Part shown: positions 53,155 to 62,221 of the stretch, one piece after another
Position numbering within the stretch: the first letter of the stretch is position 1
Layout: each line of letters starts with the position of its first letter
DNA from: Streptomyces sp. WAC 01529
GTDB taxonomy: Bacteria > Actinomycetota > Actinomycetes > Streptomycetales > Streptomycetaceae
Direction: 5' to 3'
DNA: 64,000 bases
NCBI RefSeq assembly: GCF_003945545.1
Contig: NZ_CP029617.1
Coordinates: 7,839,001 to 7,903,000 of the forward strand
Position numbers and translations under genes: made by a program
Notes under the pieces: generated by a model
Databases searched by the model: none
The model's input: the letters and a program-made list of their open reading frames with translations, nothing else
What the model was told of the DNA's origin: nothing

Positions 53155-54054
53155 CTAGGTCGCTCGGCCCGCCGGGTGGAAGTTGATGCGTTCCCTGACG
53201 ACGGGGAAGCCGGCCCTGGCGAAGTTCGCGGCCATGGGGAAGTTGGCCTGGTCCGTCGCTCCGCCGATGAACTCCGCGCCCTGCTCGACGAGGAGGTGGG
53301 TGCACTCCGCGAGGAGGTCGTAGGCGTAGCCGCGACCGCGCTGTTCCGGGACGACCCCGATGAAGCCGATGGTCGGGCCGGAGGGGTTGTGGGCCGGGAT
53401 GTGGATGCCGGCCAGGTCGCCCTCCGGCGTGTGCGCGGTCTGCCACCACTCCCGTGGGGAGGGGCACCAGTGGAAGAAGTCGAGTTCCTCCTGGGCGGCC
53501 TGGTCGAGACCGCCCTCCCCGATAGCCCTGAGCGCGTGGGCGTCCAGGGTGACGGAGTGGATGCGGCGCAACGCGTCGAAGAACACGGTGTCGTCGGGTT
53601 CGGCGCTGAAGCGCAGGCGTCCGGGCCGTTCGGGCAGCCCTCGCTCCGGGGTCCAGCGGTACAGGAAGCGTTCCACCAGGAGTTCGTACCCTGCGGCTCG
53701 TGCGGCGGCGAAGCGTGACTCGGCGCCGGCACGCAGGTCGGTCTCTTCCCGCCAGCCGCCTGGCAGGTTGATCTCGAGTTCGACCTGCCAGGGAGCGGAG
53801 CGCAGGAGTTCGGCACCTGCCTCCTCCTCGCCCTCGGCCACGTCGAACCAGTTGATGTTGACGGGCTCCGAGTCGTCGGGGCCGCCCCACCAGGCGCCGC
53901 GTGCGACGACCTCGCCGTCGCGCAGGGCGACGCGCTTCCAGTCGGGGCGGAACTGGGTACGCCGATGGGCTTCACGGGCGCCCAAGGGATCGGGGAGTAC
54001 GTCGAAGAGATGAGCGTCGCTCGCGGAGAGCGCGTGGATGACCACGGCGGTCAT
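53155..54054 (-). CDS. GNAT-family N-acetyltransferase
   Basis: The 299-aa protein has a C-terminal GNAT fold with the acetyl-CoA loop VVPEQRGRGYAYDLL (Q-x-x-G-x-G/A form) and GGATDQANFPMAANFARAGF, where the last strand and the Asn/Phe pattern are typical. The N-terminal half (about 1-150) looks like a second, degenerate GNAT domain, so the protein is a tandem type. The substrate is unknown. ATG 54054 lies 313 bp from a 17-bp palindrome in the divergent region. Confidence 0.85.
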   Translation of the reverse strand: MTAVVIHALSASDAHLFDVLPDPLGAREAHRRTQFRPDWKRVALRDGEVVARGAWWGGPDDSEPVNINWFDVAEGEEEAGAELLRSAPWQVELEINLPGGWREETDLRAGAESRFAAARAAGYELLVERFLYRWTPERGLPERPGRLRFSAEPDDTVFFDALRRIHSVTLDAHALRAIGEGGLDQAAQEELDFFHWCPSPREWWQTAHTPEGDLAGIHIPAHNPSGPTIGFIGVVPEQRGRGYAYDLLAECTHLLVEQGAEFIGGATDQANFPMAANFARAGFPVVRERINFHPAGRAT

Positions 54055-54367
54055 GGATTCCTCCGGGATACAGGCTGCTTGGAGCGCTCCCGGTCAGAAC
54101 CTACGAACCACGCCGGGACAGCGGAAAGAGGGAGCGCTGGAAAGGTGTGAACCGCACGGCACTCGCCTCCTTCCATCCGTCTCAGGGCGTGGAGCCACAC
54201 ATTAAGTGGCCCACTGCGCGCCCGTCCACCAATTTCGGATCGAGGCGCGGGTGGCCGGGCGAAACGGCACCGTGAACGTGGGTGTTGGTACGGCGGTACC
54301 GGCCAGACGAGGGATTGACGCCGGTGATCGTCTGCGGCGGGGTGTCGGCGTGGTCCTCGGGGTTAGA

Positions 54368-54384
54368 CGTATGACAGTCATACG
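54368..54384. promoter_or_regulatory. 17-bp perfect palindromic operator upstream of the antiporter
   Basis: CGTATGAC and GTCATACG flank a single central A, an exact dyad of 8-bp arms and the kind of site bound by TetR or similar dimeric repressors. It lies 18 bp before a 39-codon ORF and 134 bp before the antiporter start. The 313-bp stretch between it and the GNAT gene holds no gene. No regulator is encoded beside it; the nearest TetR gene is 4.5 kb away. Confidence 0.6.
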
Positions 54385-54401
54385 AAAGCTGAGGAGTTCC
54401 G

Positions 54402-54521
54402 ATGAGCCGCCCCTTTCACCAGGACCCGGTGACCCGAGAGGACGGACCTGCCCGGCCGCCGCTGTGCCGTCAGGCCCCCGCGAGTGAGCGTCACGAGAGC
54501 CCGGTGAGCACAGCGCAGTGA
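54402..54521 (+). CDS. 39-residue upstream ORF coupled to the antiporter gene
   Basis: ATG 54402 has an excellent GAGGAG site 6 bases upstream. The peptide (MSRPFHQDPVTREDG onward) is hydrophilic, and its TGA (54519-54521) overlaps the antiporter GTG start (GTGA). The antiporter itself has no ribosome site of its own, so this ORF probably delivers ribosomes to it. The peptide may have no other function. Confidence 0.5.
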   Translation: MSRPFHQDPVTREDGPARPPLCRQAPASERHESPVSTAQ

Positions 54522-55858
54522 CCATTGCCGATGTGGTGTTCGCGTGGCTGGGAGTGGGGGCGTTGGTCGCCGCGGTGCTGCCCCGCGTAGTGGCGGGGCG
54601 GCCGGTGTCGTTGCCGGTGGTGTTCCTGGTGAGCGGCGTCGTCGTGTACGCGCTTCCGCTGCCGTTGCCGGTGGTCGACCCGGTGGAGCACCGGCTCGTG
54701 ACGGAACACGTCACCGAGGTCTGCGTCATCATCGCCCTGATGGGCGCCGGACTGGCGCTCAACCGGCCGGTGGGCCGGCGCCTGTGGGCCTCGACCTGGC
54801 GTCTGCTGGGCATCACGATGCTGCTGACGGTCGTGGCGACCGCCGTGGTGGCGTGGTGGTTGCTGGAGTGGCCGCCGGCCGCCGCGTTGCTGCTCGCGGC
54901 GGTCCTCGCGCCGACGGATCCTGTGCTCGCGTCGGAGGTGCGGGTGGGGGAGCCCACCGAGGAGAAGCACGACGAGGACGAGGTGCGGTTCGCCCTCACC
55001 AGCGAGGCGGGCCTCAACGACGGCCTGGCCTTCCCCCTCACGTACGCGGCGATCGCGCTGGCCGCCGCCGCGGGCAGCGGCTGGTCGGCCGAGTGGATCG
55101 GCACGTGGGCGGCGCATGACGTCGCGTACAAGAGCGTGGTCGGTGTGCTGGGCGGACTGCTGATCGGCAAGCTGCTGGGCTGGCTGTTCTTCCGGACCCG
55201 CTCCTCGGTGCTGCGGCTGGCCGATCACCGGGAAGGTTTCGTCGCGTTGGGCGCCACCTTCCTGGCGTACGGGGTCACCGAACTCGCCGGTGGCTACGGC
55301 TTTCTCGCCGTCTTCACCACCGCCTGCGCGGTCCGGGCGGCCGAGCGCGCCCACGGCTTCCACAACGTGCTGCACGACTTCGTGGAACAGGTCGAGCGAC
55401 TGCTGACCGCGGTGCTGCTGTTCCTGCTGGGCGCGTTCATCGCGCTGGGCGGTCTGGCACCGCTGACCTGGCGGGGCGCCGCGACCGGTCTGCTGCTTCT
55501 GCTGGTCGTCCGGCCGCTGGCCGGGTGGGCCGGGCTGCTGGGAGGCCGCTTGCGGGGCTGGGAGCGCTGGGTCGTGGCGGGCTACGGGATCCGCGGTATC
55601 GGCTCGCTGTACTACCTCGCCTACGCGCTCGGGCAGCAGGACTTCGCGGTAGCCGAGCGCGAGCTGTGGGCGGTGGTGACCTTCACGGTGCTGGTATCGG
55701 TCGTGCTGCACGGCGTCACGGCCGGGCCAGTGGTGTCCCGTCTGGACCGGCGGCGGCCCGCACCGCCCCCAGAACCGGGGGAGAAGCGCGGGGACGAGAC
55801 AGCGCGAGTGGAGGAAGCCCCACGTCCGGCCGTGGGCCCTGCGGCGGGCGATGGCTGA
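54518..55858 (+). CDS. CPA1-family Na+/H+ antiporter
   Basis: The 446-aa protein has about twelve membrane segments. Ion-binding signatures are LAPTDPVLAS (Asp in the transport site, about residue 136), TSEAGLNDGLAFPLTY (Glu/Asp of the second half) and GYGIRGIGSLYYLAYAL near the C-terminus. It exchanges Na+ or K+ for protons across the cell membrane. A 40-residue Pro/Glu-rich tail follows the last segment. GTG 54518 is at the stop of the upstream ORF (GTGA) and depends on it for translation. The palindrome at 54368-54384 suggests repression. Confidence 0.9.
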   Translation: MTIADVVFAWLGVGALVAAVLPRVVAGRPVSLPVVFLVSGVVVYALPLPLPVVDPVEHRLVTEHVTEVCVIIALMGAGLALNRPVGRRLWASTWRLLGITMLLTVVATAVVAWWLLEWPPAAALLLAAVLAPTDPVLASEVRVGEPTEEKHDEDEVRFALTSEAGLNDGLAFPLTYAAIALAAAAGSGWSAEWIGTWAAHDVAYKSVVGVLGGLLIGKLLGWLFFRTRSSVLRLADHREGFVALGATFLAYGVTELAGGYGFLAVFTTACAVRAAERAHGFHNVLHDFVEQVERLLTAVLLFLLGAFIALGGLAPLTWRGAATGLLLLLVVRPLAGWAGLLGGRLRGWERWVVAGYGIRGIGSLYYLAYALGQQDFAVAERELWAVVTFTVLVSVVLHGVTAGPVVSRLDRRRPAPPPEPGEKRGDETARVEEAPRPAVGPAAGDG

Positions 55859-55980
55859 GCCACGGGCCGATCAGCCGAGGAGCGCCGAACACGGGTTCGC
55901 CTTTGCGCCCTTCGGGTGTTCCTCTGAGATTCCCTGCCGCAGCCCCGGATCTTTCCACTTGGATGTCCGAGGCGGCGTGG

Positions 55981-56026
55981 GCACCTTGGGCGGCGCGAGC
56001 ACCTTGGGCACGCGGGCACCTTGGGC
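55981..56026 (+). repeat. Three direct 11-bp repeats GCACCTTGGGC
   Basis: Exact copies start at 55981, 55999 and 56016, spaced 18 and 17 bp, directly in front of a small GNAT gene. They could be an iterated regulator site or a product of slippage. Confidence 0.6.
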
Positions 56027-56038
56027 AGGGGGTGGCGA

Positions 56039-56383
56039 GTGAATCGGCAGGTGTGCTTCGAGTACGTGTGCCCGGCGCTGCCCGCACAACCCCAGGCGGT
56101 CTCCATACTGGACGCGGCCCATCACCCGGTGGGGTGCCTCGAATACCAGGTCTGCCATGTGTGTCGCATCGGGTACGTGGCCAACATCGCCGTCGCCACT
56201 CACTGGCAGGGCCAGGGGCTCGGCCGCCAGGCCCTGCACACGGCCATGGCCCCGTGCAGGGGTTACGCCTGGTCCACGTCCCGGCAGTCGTCCGAGGGAC
56301 GCCGCTTCTTCGCCGCGATGGAGGAAGAGACGGAAGTCGCCTTCCCGCCCGCCGGTATGCGGTGCTCACACATGACGTCGTGA
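56039..56383 (+). CDS. Small GNAT-like acetyltransferase
   Basis: The 114-aa protein is a short single GNAT domain: IGYVANIAVATHWQGQGLG carries the acetyl-CoA R/Q-x-x-G-x-G/A loop, followed by AWSTSRQSSEGRRFFAAMEE. The paired Cys residues in CLEYQVCHVCR are characteristic of this Streptomyces subfamily. The start is uncertain; GTG 56039 is preceded by a GGGGGTGG stretch. The function is unknown. Confidence 0.65.
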   Translation: MNRQVCFEYVCPALPAQPQAVSILDAAHHPVGCLEYQVCHVCRIGYVANIAVATHWQGQGLGRQALHTAMAPCRGYAWSTSRQSSEGRRFFAAMEEETEVAFPPAGMRCSHMTS

Positions 56384-56691
56384 TCGCTCCGCCTCAAGCG
56401 TCCTGCCACGGGCGCAACCGGCTCCAGCACGTTGCTGTCGCCCCGCACTCCCGAATGAGTGTCCGATGACCGGATCAGGAACTGCCCAACCCCGCAGGTG
56501 GCCACAGTCCTCGCCGCGACTTCGGAGTCGTCGGCACGCACCGGCAGTACGACCAGGGTGATCACGTTCCGAGTCCGCGGCACGTGAACCCAGGGGCGCC
56601 GATCGGACAACGGCGTTCGCTCGAAGACCGCAGGCCTCTGAACCCATAGCCACCTGGCTCGGGGACGTCGGCTTCTGCTCCGTGTCCGTCG

Positions 56692-57641
56692 GTGGTACGA
56701 AGCTGCCCCGTCAGGAAGTTCAGACTCGCCGTCGACGTGGTGCGCGGGAAGTACGACGAGAAGGGGTCGACCGGTGAGGTCAACCACTTCCAGGCGCTGA
56801 CCGCCGCGGTCTCGGGCACCGTCGGTCTCGGCAACATCGCCGGTGTGGCCGTGGCCGTCTCCATCGGTGGCCCCGGCGCCACCGTCTGGATGATCCTGTG
56901 CGGCCTGCTGGGGGCAACCTCTTCCAGGTCAACCAGTGCTACGCCCAGATCGTCTCCGTCACGGGCGGCGAGAGCGGTCTGATGGGCTCCTCCGCCGGCG
57001 CGCTGATCATCGGCTTCCAGCGGGCCGCGTTCTCCAACGAGGCCGGTCTCGGCTCCGCCCCCATCGCACACTCCGCGGTCAAGACCGAGCACCCCACCAG
57101 CGAGGGCCTCGTCGCCCTGCTGGAGCCGTTCATCGACACCGTCGTCATCTGCACGATGACCGCGCTGACGATCGTCATCGCCAACCCGGCCAGCTGGGTC
57201 GAGGCCCGCAAGAGCGAGGGTGGGTCCATCGGCGGTGTCACCATCACCTCTGACGCCTTCGGCACCGCGATGCCCTGGTTCCCGTACATCCTCACCGTCG
57301 CGGTGATGCTGTTCGCCATCTCCACCGTGCTCACCCGGGGCTACTACTGCCTCAAGGCTTGGACCTACCTCTTCGGCCGCAGCAGGCGCAGCGAGCTGAC
57401 TTTCAAGGTGCTCTACACGCTGTTCGCGGTCGCGGGCTCCCTGCTGACGCTGGAGACCCTGATCGGCACGGCCGACGCGGTGCTCTTCATGCTCGCCGTC
57501 ATCAACATCATCGGCCTGTACCTCCTCGCCCCGGTCGTCAAGCGTGAGCTGAACTCCTTCCTGGAGTTCGTCCGCGCCCGCGACGCCGGCGAGGTCACCG
57601 AGGACGACGGAGACCAGGAGTCGGTGAAGACCACCGTCTGA
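56692..57641 (+). pseudogene. Deleted alanine:cation symporter (AGCS/AlsT type)
   Basis: The sequence matches the AGCS family but lacks its N-terminus. It starts within RLAVDVVRGKYDEKGS, continues HFQALTAAVSGTVGLGNIAG and GGPGATVWMILCGLLG, then jumps and changes frame at a run of five Gs (about 56910) to GGNLFQVNQCYAQIVSVTGG. About 50 residues are missing there. A second, in-frame gap of about 80 residues lies between SGLMGSSAGALI and IGFQRAAFSNEAGLGS. The C-terminal segments are intact to the stop. About 310 codons remain of a normal 480. With several transmembrane helices gone, it cannot be a working transporter. Confidence 0.8.
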
Positions 57642-57911
57642 CCGCCCCCGCGGCCCGCTCGTCCCGTTGGCGGGGAAGTCCGGTCGGCGTCCCGCCCTCA
57701 TCTCGATGCCCTGGAGATCGAAAATCCATCTACCAGGGGCTACATCCGTCTGCCAGGCCAACTGCCCAGCCGACGCAGGAGGTTGGAAAGGCTCAGCGTT
57801 TTCCATTCTCAGTCTGAGCTGGCCAGATGCAGGCTGAGGGTGGCCTGGACGAGACTCATGATCCGGGCGGTCGAGTATTGCGGCGGTTGGCAACGTGCCC
57901 TTTGACGCACG

Positions 57912-58751
57912 TCATCCCTGCCAGGCGTCGGCCACCGAAGGGGCCAGTGCACTGGCCTGGGCGTGGCCCGCGCGGGCGGCGGCCGGTCGGCGCGTGTCGT
58001 CCGTCATGTTGCGGCCCATGATGCGGCGCGCGGCGCGGTCCGGGGACAGCAGGATGACGCGCGCGCCTTCGTCGGACAGTTCCGCGGCCTGCTGCGAGGC
58101 GCTCGGATGCGGCCCGACCGCCTGGGGGATCGGTACGACGGCCAGCACCCGGCGGTACTCGCGTGCGAGCTGGAGGTTGGCAGTTGAACGGCTGCCACCA
58201 TCTATCCAGCGCCGGCCCGCTACGGTAACCGGCGGCCATACGATGGGCACGGCGCAGCTCGCCGCGACCGCTTCGAGGAGGGGCACTCCCGAGTGTGAGT
58301 CGAACAGCTCGAGTTGTCCGGTCTGCGCGTCGACTGCGGTGATCCTCAGCTCCCGCTCGGGCCAGTCGCGGACGTCGCCCAGAAGCGCGCCGACCGTGTC
58401 GAAGACGTCTGACTCTGGGCCGGTCCGGGCGCGTAGCGCTGCCCGGGCGAGGCGTTCGATGGACCGCTGGGGGTCGCGGGAGCCGAGCGCCGCCCAGAGG
58501 AAGCGTGCCGTCTGGCGCGCCGTCACCGGCAGATGGACCGCGTCTGATCCGGAGAGCTGGCGCTCGTACAAATCTGCGGTCGGGACGCCGGCCAGGAGCC
58601 GGGATCCGAAGACGGCACCGGCGGAGGTGCCGATCACGACGTCGGCGCTGCGGAGATCGATCCCAGCCTCGGTGAGCCCGGCGAGCACCCCTGCCAACCA
58701 GGCTCCACCCACCGGTCCGCCGCCCCCGAGCACGAGTGCGGTGTCGGACAC
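57912..58751 (-). CDS. Patatin-like phospholipase
   Basis: The 279-aa protein has the patatin oxyanion loop ALVLGGGGPVGGAWLAG (residues about 5-20), the nucleophile Ser in VIGTSAGA and the catalytic Asp in WIDGGSRST (DGG/A motif). It is cytoplasmic, with no signal peptide. GTG 58751 has a GGGGAGG site about 8 bases upstream; the longer upstream reading has none. It is divergent from a TetR regulator across a 26-bp perfect palindrome, which probably controls both. Confidence 0.88.
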   Translation of the reverse strand: MSDTALVLGGGGPVGGAWLAGVLAGLTEAGIDLRSADVVIGTSAGAVFGSRLLAGVPTADLYERQLSGSDAVHLPVTARQTARFLWAALGSRDPQRSIERLARAALRARTGPESDVFDTVGALLGDVRDWPERELRITAVDAQTGQLELFDSHSGVPLLEAVAASCAVPIVWPPVTVAGRRWIDGGSRSTANLQLAREYRRVLAVVPIPQAVGPHPSASQQAAELSDEGARVILLSPDRAARRIMGRNMTDDTRRPAAARAGHAQASALAPSVADAWQG

Positions 58752-58842
58752 GCTTCCCCCTCCCCGCAGCGACCGCGGACGTCCCGTCCGCGGGAAACGA
58801 ACCGGGGGAGTCGTCCCCGTTTGGTCGCCTGACGATAGCATC

Positions 58843-58868
58843 CGTACCGGGGAGCACTCCCCGGTACG
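58843..58868. promoter_or_regulatory. 26-bp perfect palindromic operator between patatin and TetR genes
   Basis: CGTACCGGGGAG and CTCCCCGGTACG flank a 2-base CA centre, an exact 12-bp dyad. It lies 23 bases before the TetR start and 91 bases before the patatin start, with a TAGCAT -10-like hexamer at 58836-58841 beside it. An autoregulatory TetR site is the natural reading. Confidence 0.75.
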
Positions 58869-58891
58869 AGGGGCGGGAAGAGGGAGACATG

Positions 58892-59548
58892 ATGGGTGAC
58901 CGTCCGCCGGCAGGACGCCGCGATGCGCTGCGCAACCGGAAGCTGCTGACCGACAAGGCCCGCGAGGTCTTCGCCGAACAGGGCCTGAATGCCCCGCTCG
59001 ATGAAATCGCCCGGCGGGCGGGCGTGGGCAACGCCACCCTCTATCGCCATTTCCCGACCCGTGCCGCGCTCGTCGATGAGGTCTTCCGGGATGGGCTCAC
59101 CGAGACCACAGCGGCGGGAGAACGGGCACGAACCGCCGAAGACGCATGGACGGGACTGACGGAGTACCTGCAAACAGTGTTCGCCGGTCTGGCCGCAGAC
59201 CGCGGCACCAACGACCTCATGACCACGAATGTGGAAGGCGTCGCTTCTCTGGAGGCGATCCACGCCCACAACCGCACAACCATCCACGGGCTGCTCCAGC
59301 GCGGTCAGGAGCAAGGCACCATTCGGTCAGACCTCACCGTCGAGGACCTGCTCCTCGCCCTGGCAGCACTGGGCCGGGCCGTTCCCGCGCTCACCACAGT
59401 CACCCCGGATGCCTGGCTCCGCCCGCTCACCCTGCTCCTCGACGGCCTTCGCGCCCGTCCGGCCACGCCCCCGCTGCCCGCGCCGGCCCTCACTTCCGCC
59501 CAGCTCCGCGCGGTGCTACTCAATCTGAGTCCGTACAGGCAGCGTTGA
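58892..59548 (+). CDS. TetR-family transcriptional regulator
   Basis: The 218-aa protein has an N-terminal helix-turn-helix typical of TetR: KAREVFAEQGLNAPLDEIAR, then RAGVGNATLYRHFPTRAAL (residues about 20-60). A helical ligand domain completes it. ATG 58892 is preferred over 58889 because the AGGGAG site then has 5-base spacing. It most likely binds the adjacent 26-bp palindrome to repress itself and the patatin gene. The ligand is unknown. Confidence 0.92.
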   Translation: MGDRPPAGRRDALRNRKLLTDKAREVFAEQGLNAPLDEIARRAGVGNATLYRHFPTRAALVDEVFRDGLTETTAAGERARTAEDAWTGLTEYLQTVFAGLAADRGTNDLMTTNVEGVASLEAIHAHNRTTIHGLLQRGQEQGTIRSDLTVEDLLLALAALGRAVPALTTVTPDAWLRPLTLLLDGLRARPATPPLPAPALTSAQLRAVLLNLSPYRQR

Positions 59549-59675
59549 GCGGTTGCTGGTCAAACACGGTTGTCCTGGTAGACCACCCCTTCACCAGGGA
59601 CTTACTCGTCTCGACATCGCGATCAAGTGGGAAAGGGCTCACCGTCGCCGGCGGGCACAGTGGCTCGATGCGACA

Positions 59676-59715
59676 GGTCCTGGCTACGGCGTCGCATGGC
59701 GCCGTAGCCAGGACC
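59676..59715. terminator. Terminator between TetR and fasciclin genes, 16-bp stem
   Basis: GGTCCTGGCTACGGCG (59676-59691) and its exact complement (59700-59715) enclose an 8-base loop. It lies between convergent stops (59548 and 59736) and probably serves both genes. There is no T-run. Confidence 0.8.
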
Positions 59716-59735
59716 CATCCCTGGTGTGCAGCCCG

Positions 59736-60314
59736 CTACTTGGGCGGCATGAGGACGTCGTCGATGATGTGCACCTTCGCGTTGGCCGTCTGGATGTTGC
59801 CGCAGACGATGTTCGCCGTGTCATTGACCTTGTAGGACTCGTCCGATCCATCGGTGGTGAGCTTGCTGCCCTCAAGGGTCTTGAAGGAGCCCATCGACAG
59901 CTGGCTCGGTGCGATCGTCTCGCCGACCACGTGGTACGTGAGGATCTTGGTGAGCTGCTCCTTGTCGGCGAGGACCTTGTCCAGGTCGGCCTTCGGGATC
60001 TTCTTGAAGGCGTCATTGGACGGGGCGAAGACCGTGACGTCCTTCGCGTTGTTGAGCGTGTCGACCAGACCCGCCTTCTTGACGGCGGTCGCCAGTGTCG
60101 ACAGCTCCGGGTTGTTGGACGCGGCCGTGGCCACCGGGTCCTTGGCCATGCCGTCGAGGCTGCCGGACCCCTCTTCGGGCACCGACGAACACGCGGATCC
60201 GAAGGTCTCGTGGTCGTCCGCGTGAGCGGCCGGCGCGAGGAGCCCGAGGGACACGGGCAGGGCGATCGCCGCGGCTGAGACGGCGGCAGTGCGGATCATG
60301 CTTCGAGTGGTCAT
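59736..60314 (-). CDS. Secreted fasciclin-domain protein
   Basis: The 192-aa protein has a signal peptide (IRTAAVSAAAIALPVSLGLLA, ending AHA) and one FAS1 domain (about 55-192) with the H1 and H2 motifs: DVTVFAPSNDAFKKI and LTYHVVGE, and a final VHIIDDVLMPP. FAS1 proteins are surface or matrix adhesion domains. ATG 60314 has AAGGAA 7 bases upstream. It diverges from a membrane molybdopterin oxidoreductase, a pair seen together in many streptomycetes, usually near a sigK/anti-sigma locus that is not present here. Confidence 0.92.
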   Translation of the reverse strand: MTTRSMIRTAAVSAAAIALPVSLGLLAPAAHADDHETFGSACSSVPEEGSGSLDGMAKDPVATAASNNPELSTLATAVKKAGLVDTLNNAKDVTVFAPSNDAFKKIPKADLDKVLADKEQLTKILTYHVVGETIAPSQLSMGSFKTLEGSKLTTDGSDESYKVNDTANIVCGNIQTANAKVHIIDDVLMPPK

Positions 60315-60555
60315 GATCAGTTCCTTCTCTGTGCGAGGCAGATTCTCGAAAGAACCCTTGCGCTGGGAATTCGAAGCGGATTCCGATCCGGATTGGTCCT
60401 CTTGCCGGGAACTGGAGTCGAATTCTCGTGTCCGTGACTCCGCTTGCGCGGCTTCGCTCCGCAGCGGACAATTTCCCCGGCGCGTTTTGACGTGTCCGCG
60501 GGAATGAGTGCAGGATTCCGCGCCGTACTGCCAGGAAGGTTTTTCCATCTCTGCA

Positions 60556-62160
60556 ATGGGCGAGAAACGGAATTCCTCAGGACGGCGCCGTCGGTGGCGA
60601 CTCCCCTTGCTGGGTGCGCTGAGCGGACTGCTGACCGGTTATGCGGCTCTGACCGTTGCCGAGCTGGTCTCGGCCGCGATCCGCCCTCAGGCGAGACCCG
60701 TGGTGGCGGTGGGAGGAGCCGCCATCGACCGCACCCCGATTGCTCTCAAGGACTGGGCGATCCGGCACTTCGGCACGAACGACAAGCTCATTCTCCAGCT
60801 CGGCATCCTGGGCGTACTGGCTCTCCTCGCAGTCGTCCTGGGCGTCGTCGCGGCCCGTTATCGCCGCGTCGGGTCGGCCGGTGTCCTGCTGTTCGGTGTG
60901 GTCGGCGCGCTGGCCGCCACCAGCCGTCCGGATTCCAGCGGCTTCACCGATGCTCTGCCGTCCGTGGTCGGTGCGCTGGTGGGCGCTTGCTTGTTGTACT
61001 GGCTTGCCGGCCGCTTGCACGCGACTCCCGCCGGAGCGTCGGCTGACGACGGCGTCGGCGCCCGTCCCGGTTGGGACCGGCGCGGGTTCATCACCGCGGC
61101 GACAGCGGCTGCCGTGGCCTCTACGGGGGTCGGCCTGCTGGGGCGTGCACTGAACGGTTCCCAGGGTGAGAACGCCGTCGCCTCGCGTAAGGGCGTCAAG
61201 CTGCCCGCCGCCGCCTCGCGGGCGAAACCAACCCCGGCCAACGCCCAGGTGCGGGTCCCCGGGACCAGCGCGTTCATCACCTCCAACAAGGACTTCTACC
61301 GCGTCGACACCGCCCTCGTCGTACCGAAGGTGGACGCCACGACATGGCGGCTACGCATCCACGGCAAGGGCGTCACCCGCCCCCTCACCCTCACCTTCGA
61401 CGACCTGCTGCGTCGGCCGCTCATCGAACGGACCATCACTCTGACCTGCGTCTCGAACGAAGTCGGAGGCCCCTACGTGGGCAATGCCCGCTGGATCGGC
61501 GTCCGCCTGGCGGACCTGCTCGCCGAGAGTGGCGTCAAGCCACCCTCCAAGGGCGGCCCCGCGGACCAACTGGTGGCGCGCTCGGTCGACGGCATGACGA
61601 TCGGCACCCCGGTCGACGACATCATGGACGGCCGGGACGCGATGCTGGCGCTGGGGATGAACGGTCAGCCGCTGCCGTTCACGCACGGTTTCCCCGTCAG
61701 AATGCTGGTCCCCGGCTTGTACGGCTACGTCTCCGCCTGCAAGTGGATCCAGGACATCGAACTCACCACGTTCGACGACTACGACACGTACTGGGTCAAG
61801 CGGGACTGGGCGCAGAAGGCGCCGATCAAGACGCAGGCCCGCATCGACACTCCCAAGCCGTTCGCCACCCCCAAGGCAGGCAGGGTGATGGTCGCCGGAG
61901 TGGCCTGGGCGCAGCATCGCGGTATCGACAAGGTCGAGGTCCGCGTCGACGACGGGCCCTGGGAACAGGCCACTCTCGCGGCAGAGGACACCCGGGACAC
62001 CTGGCGCCAATGGTCCTACGCGTGGAAGGCGACCCCGGGCCGCCATGACCTGACGGTGCGGGCGACCGACCGTACCGGCCGGACGCAGACGCGCAAGCGC
62101 ACCGGCACCGTGCCGGATGGCGCCAGCGGCTGGCACTCGGTCGTGGTCACTGTCGACTGA
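60556..62160 (+). CDS. Membrane-bound molybdopterin-dependent oxidoreductase (sulfite-oxidase fold)
   Basis: The 534-aa protein starts with a cytoplasmic basic segment and about four membrane helices (1-175), then a twin-Arg-like WDRRGFITAATAAAV. It continues into an extracellular sulfite-oxidase-type molybdopterin domain (about 240-420) with the Mo-binding Cys in TLTCVSNEVGG (about residue 298), and a C-terminal Mo-co dimerisation domain. This type probably reduces or oxidises methionine- or sulfur-type substrates at the membrane, but no substrate is certain. The start is ATG 60556; the ribosome site is weak (AGGAAGG about 17 bases up). It diverges from the fasciclin gene. Confidence 0.9.
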   Translation: MGEKRNSSGRRRRWRLPLLGALSGLLTGYAALTVAELVSAAIRPQARPVVAVGGAAIDRTPIALKDWAIRHFGTNDKLILQLGILGVLALLAVVLGVVAARYRRVGSAGVLLFGVVGALAATSRPDSSGFTDALPSVVGALVGACLLYWLAGRLHATPAGASADDGVGARPGWDRRGFITAATAAAVASTGVGLLGRALNGSQGENAVASRKGVKLPAAASRAKPTPANAQVRVPGTSAFITSNKDFYRVDTALVVPKVDATTWRLRIHGKGVTRPLTLTFDDLLRRPLIERTITLTCVSNEVGGPYVGNARWIGVRLADLLAESGVKPPSKGGPADQLVARSVDGMTIGTPVDDIMDGRDAMLALGMNGQPLPFTHGFPVRMLVPGLYGYVSACKWIQDIELTTFDDYDTYWVKRDWAQKAPIKTQARIDTPKPFATPKAGRVMVAGVAWAQHRGIDKVEVRVDDGPWEQATLAAEDTRDTWRQWSYAWKATPGRHDLTVRATDRTGRTQTRKRTGTVPDGASGWHSVVVTVD

Positions 62161-62221
62161 CGCTGTCACAGGGCTGCCGGAGGGTTCCTGGTGCTGCCAG
62201 GTCGCCAGGGCGCGCCGACTG

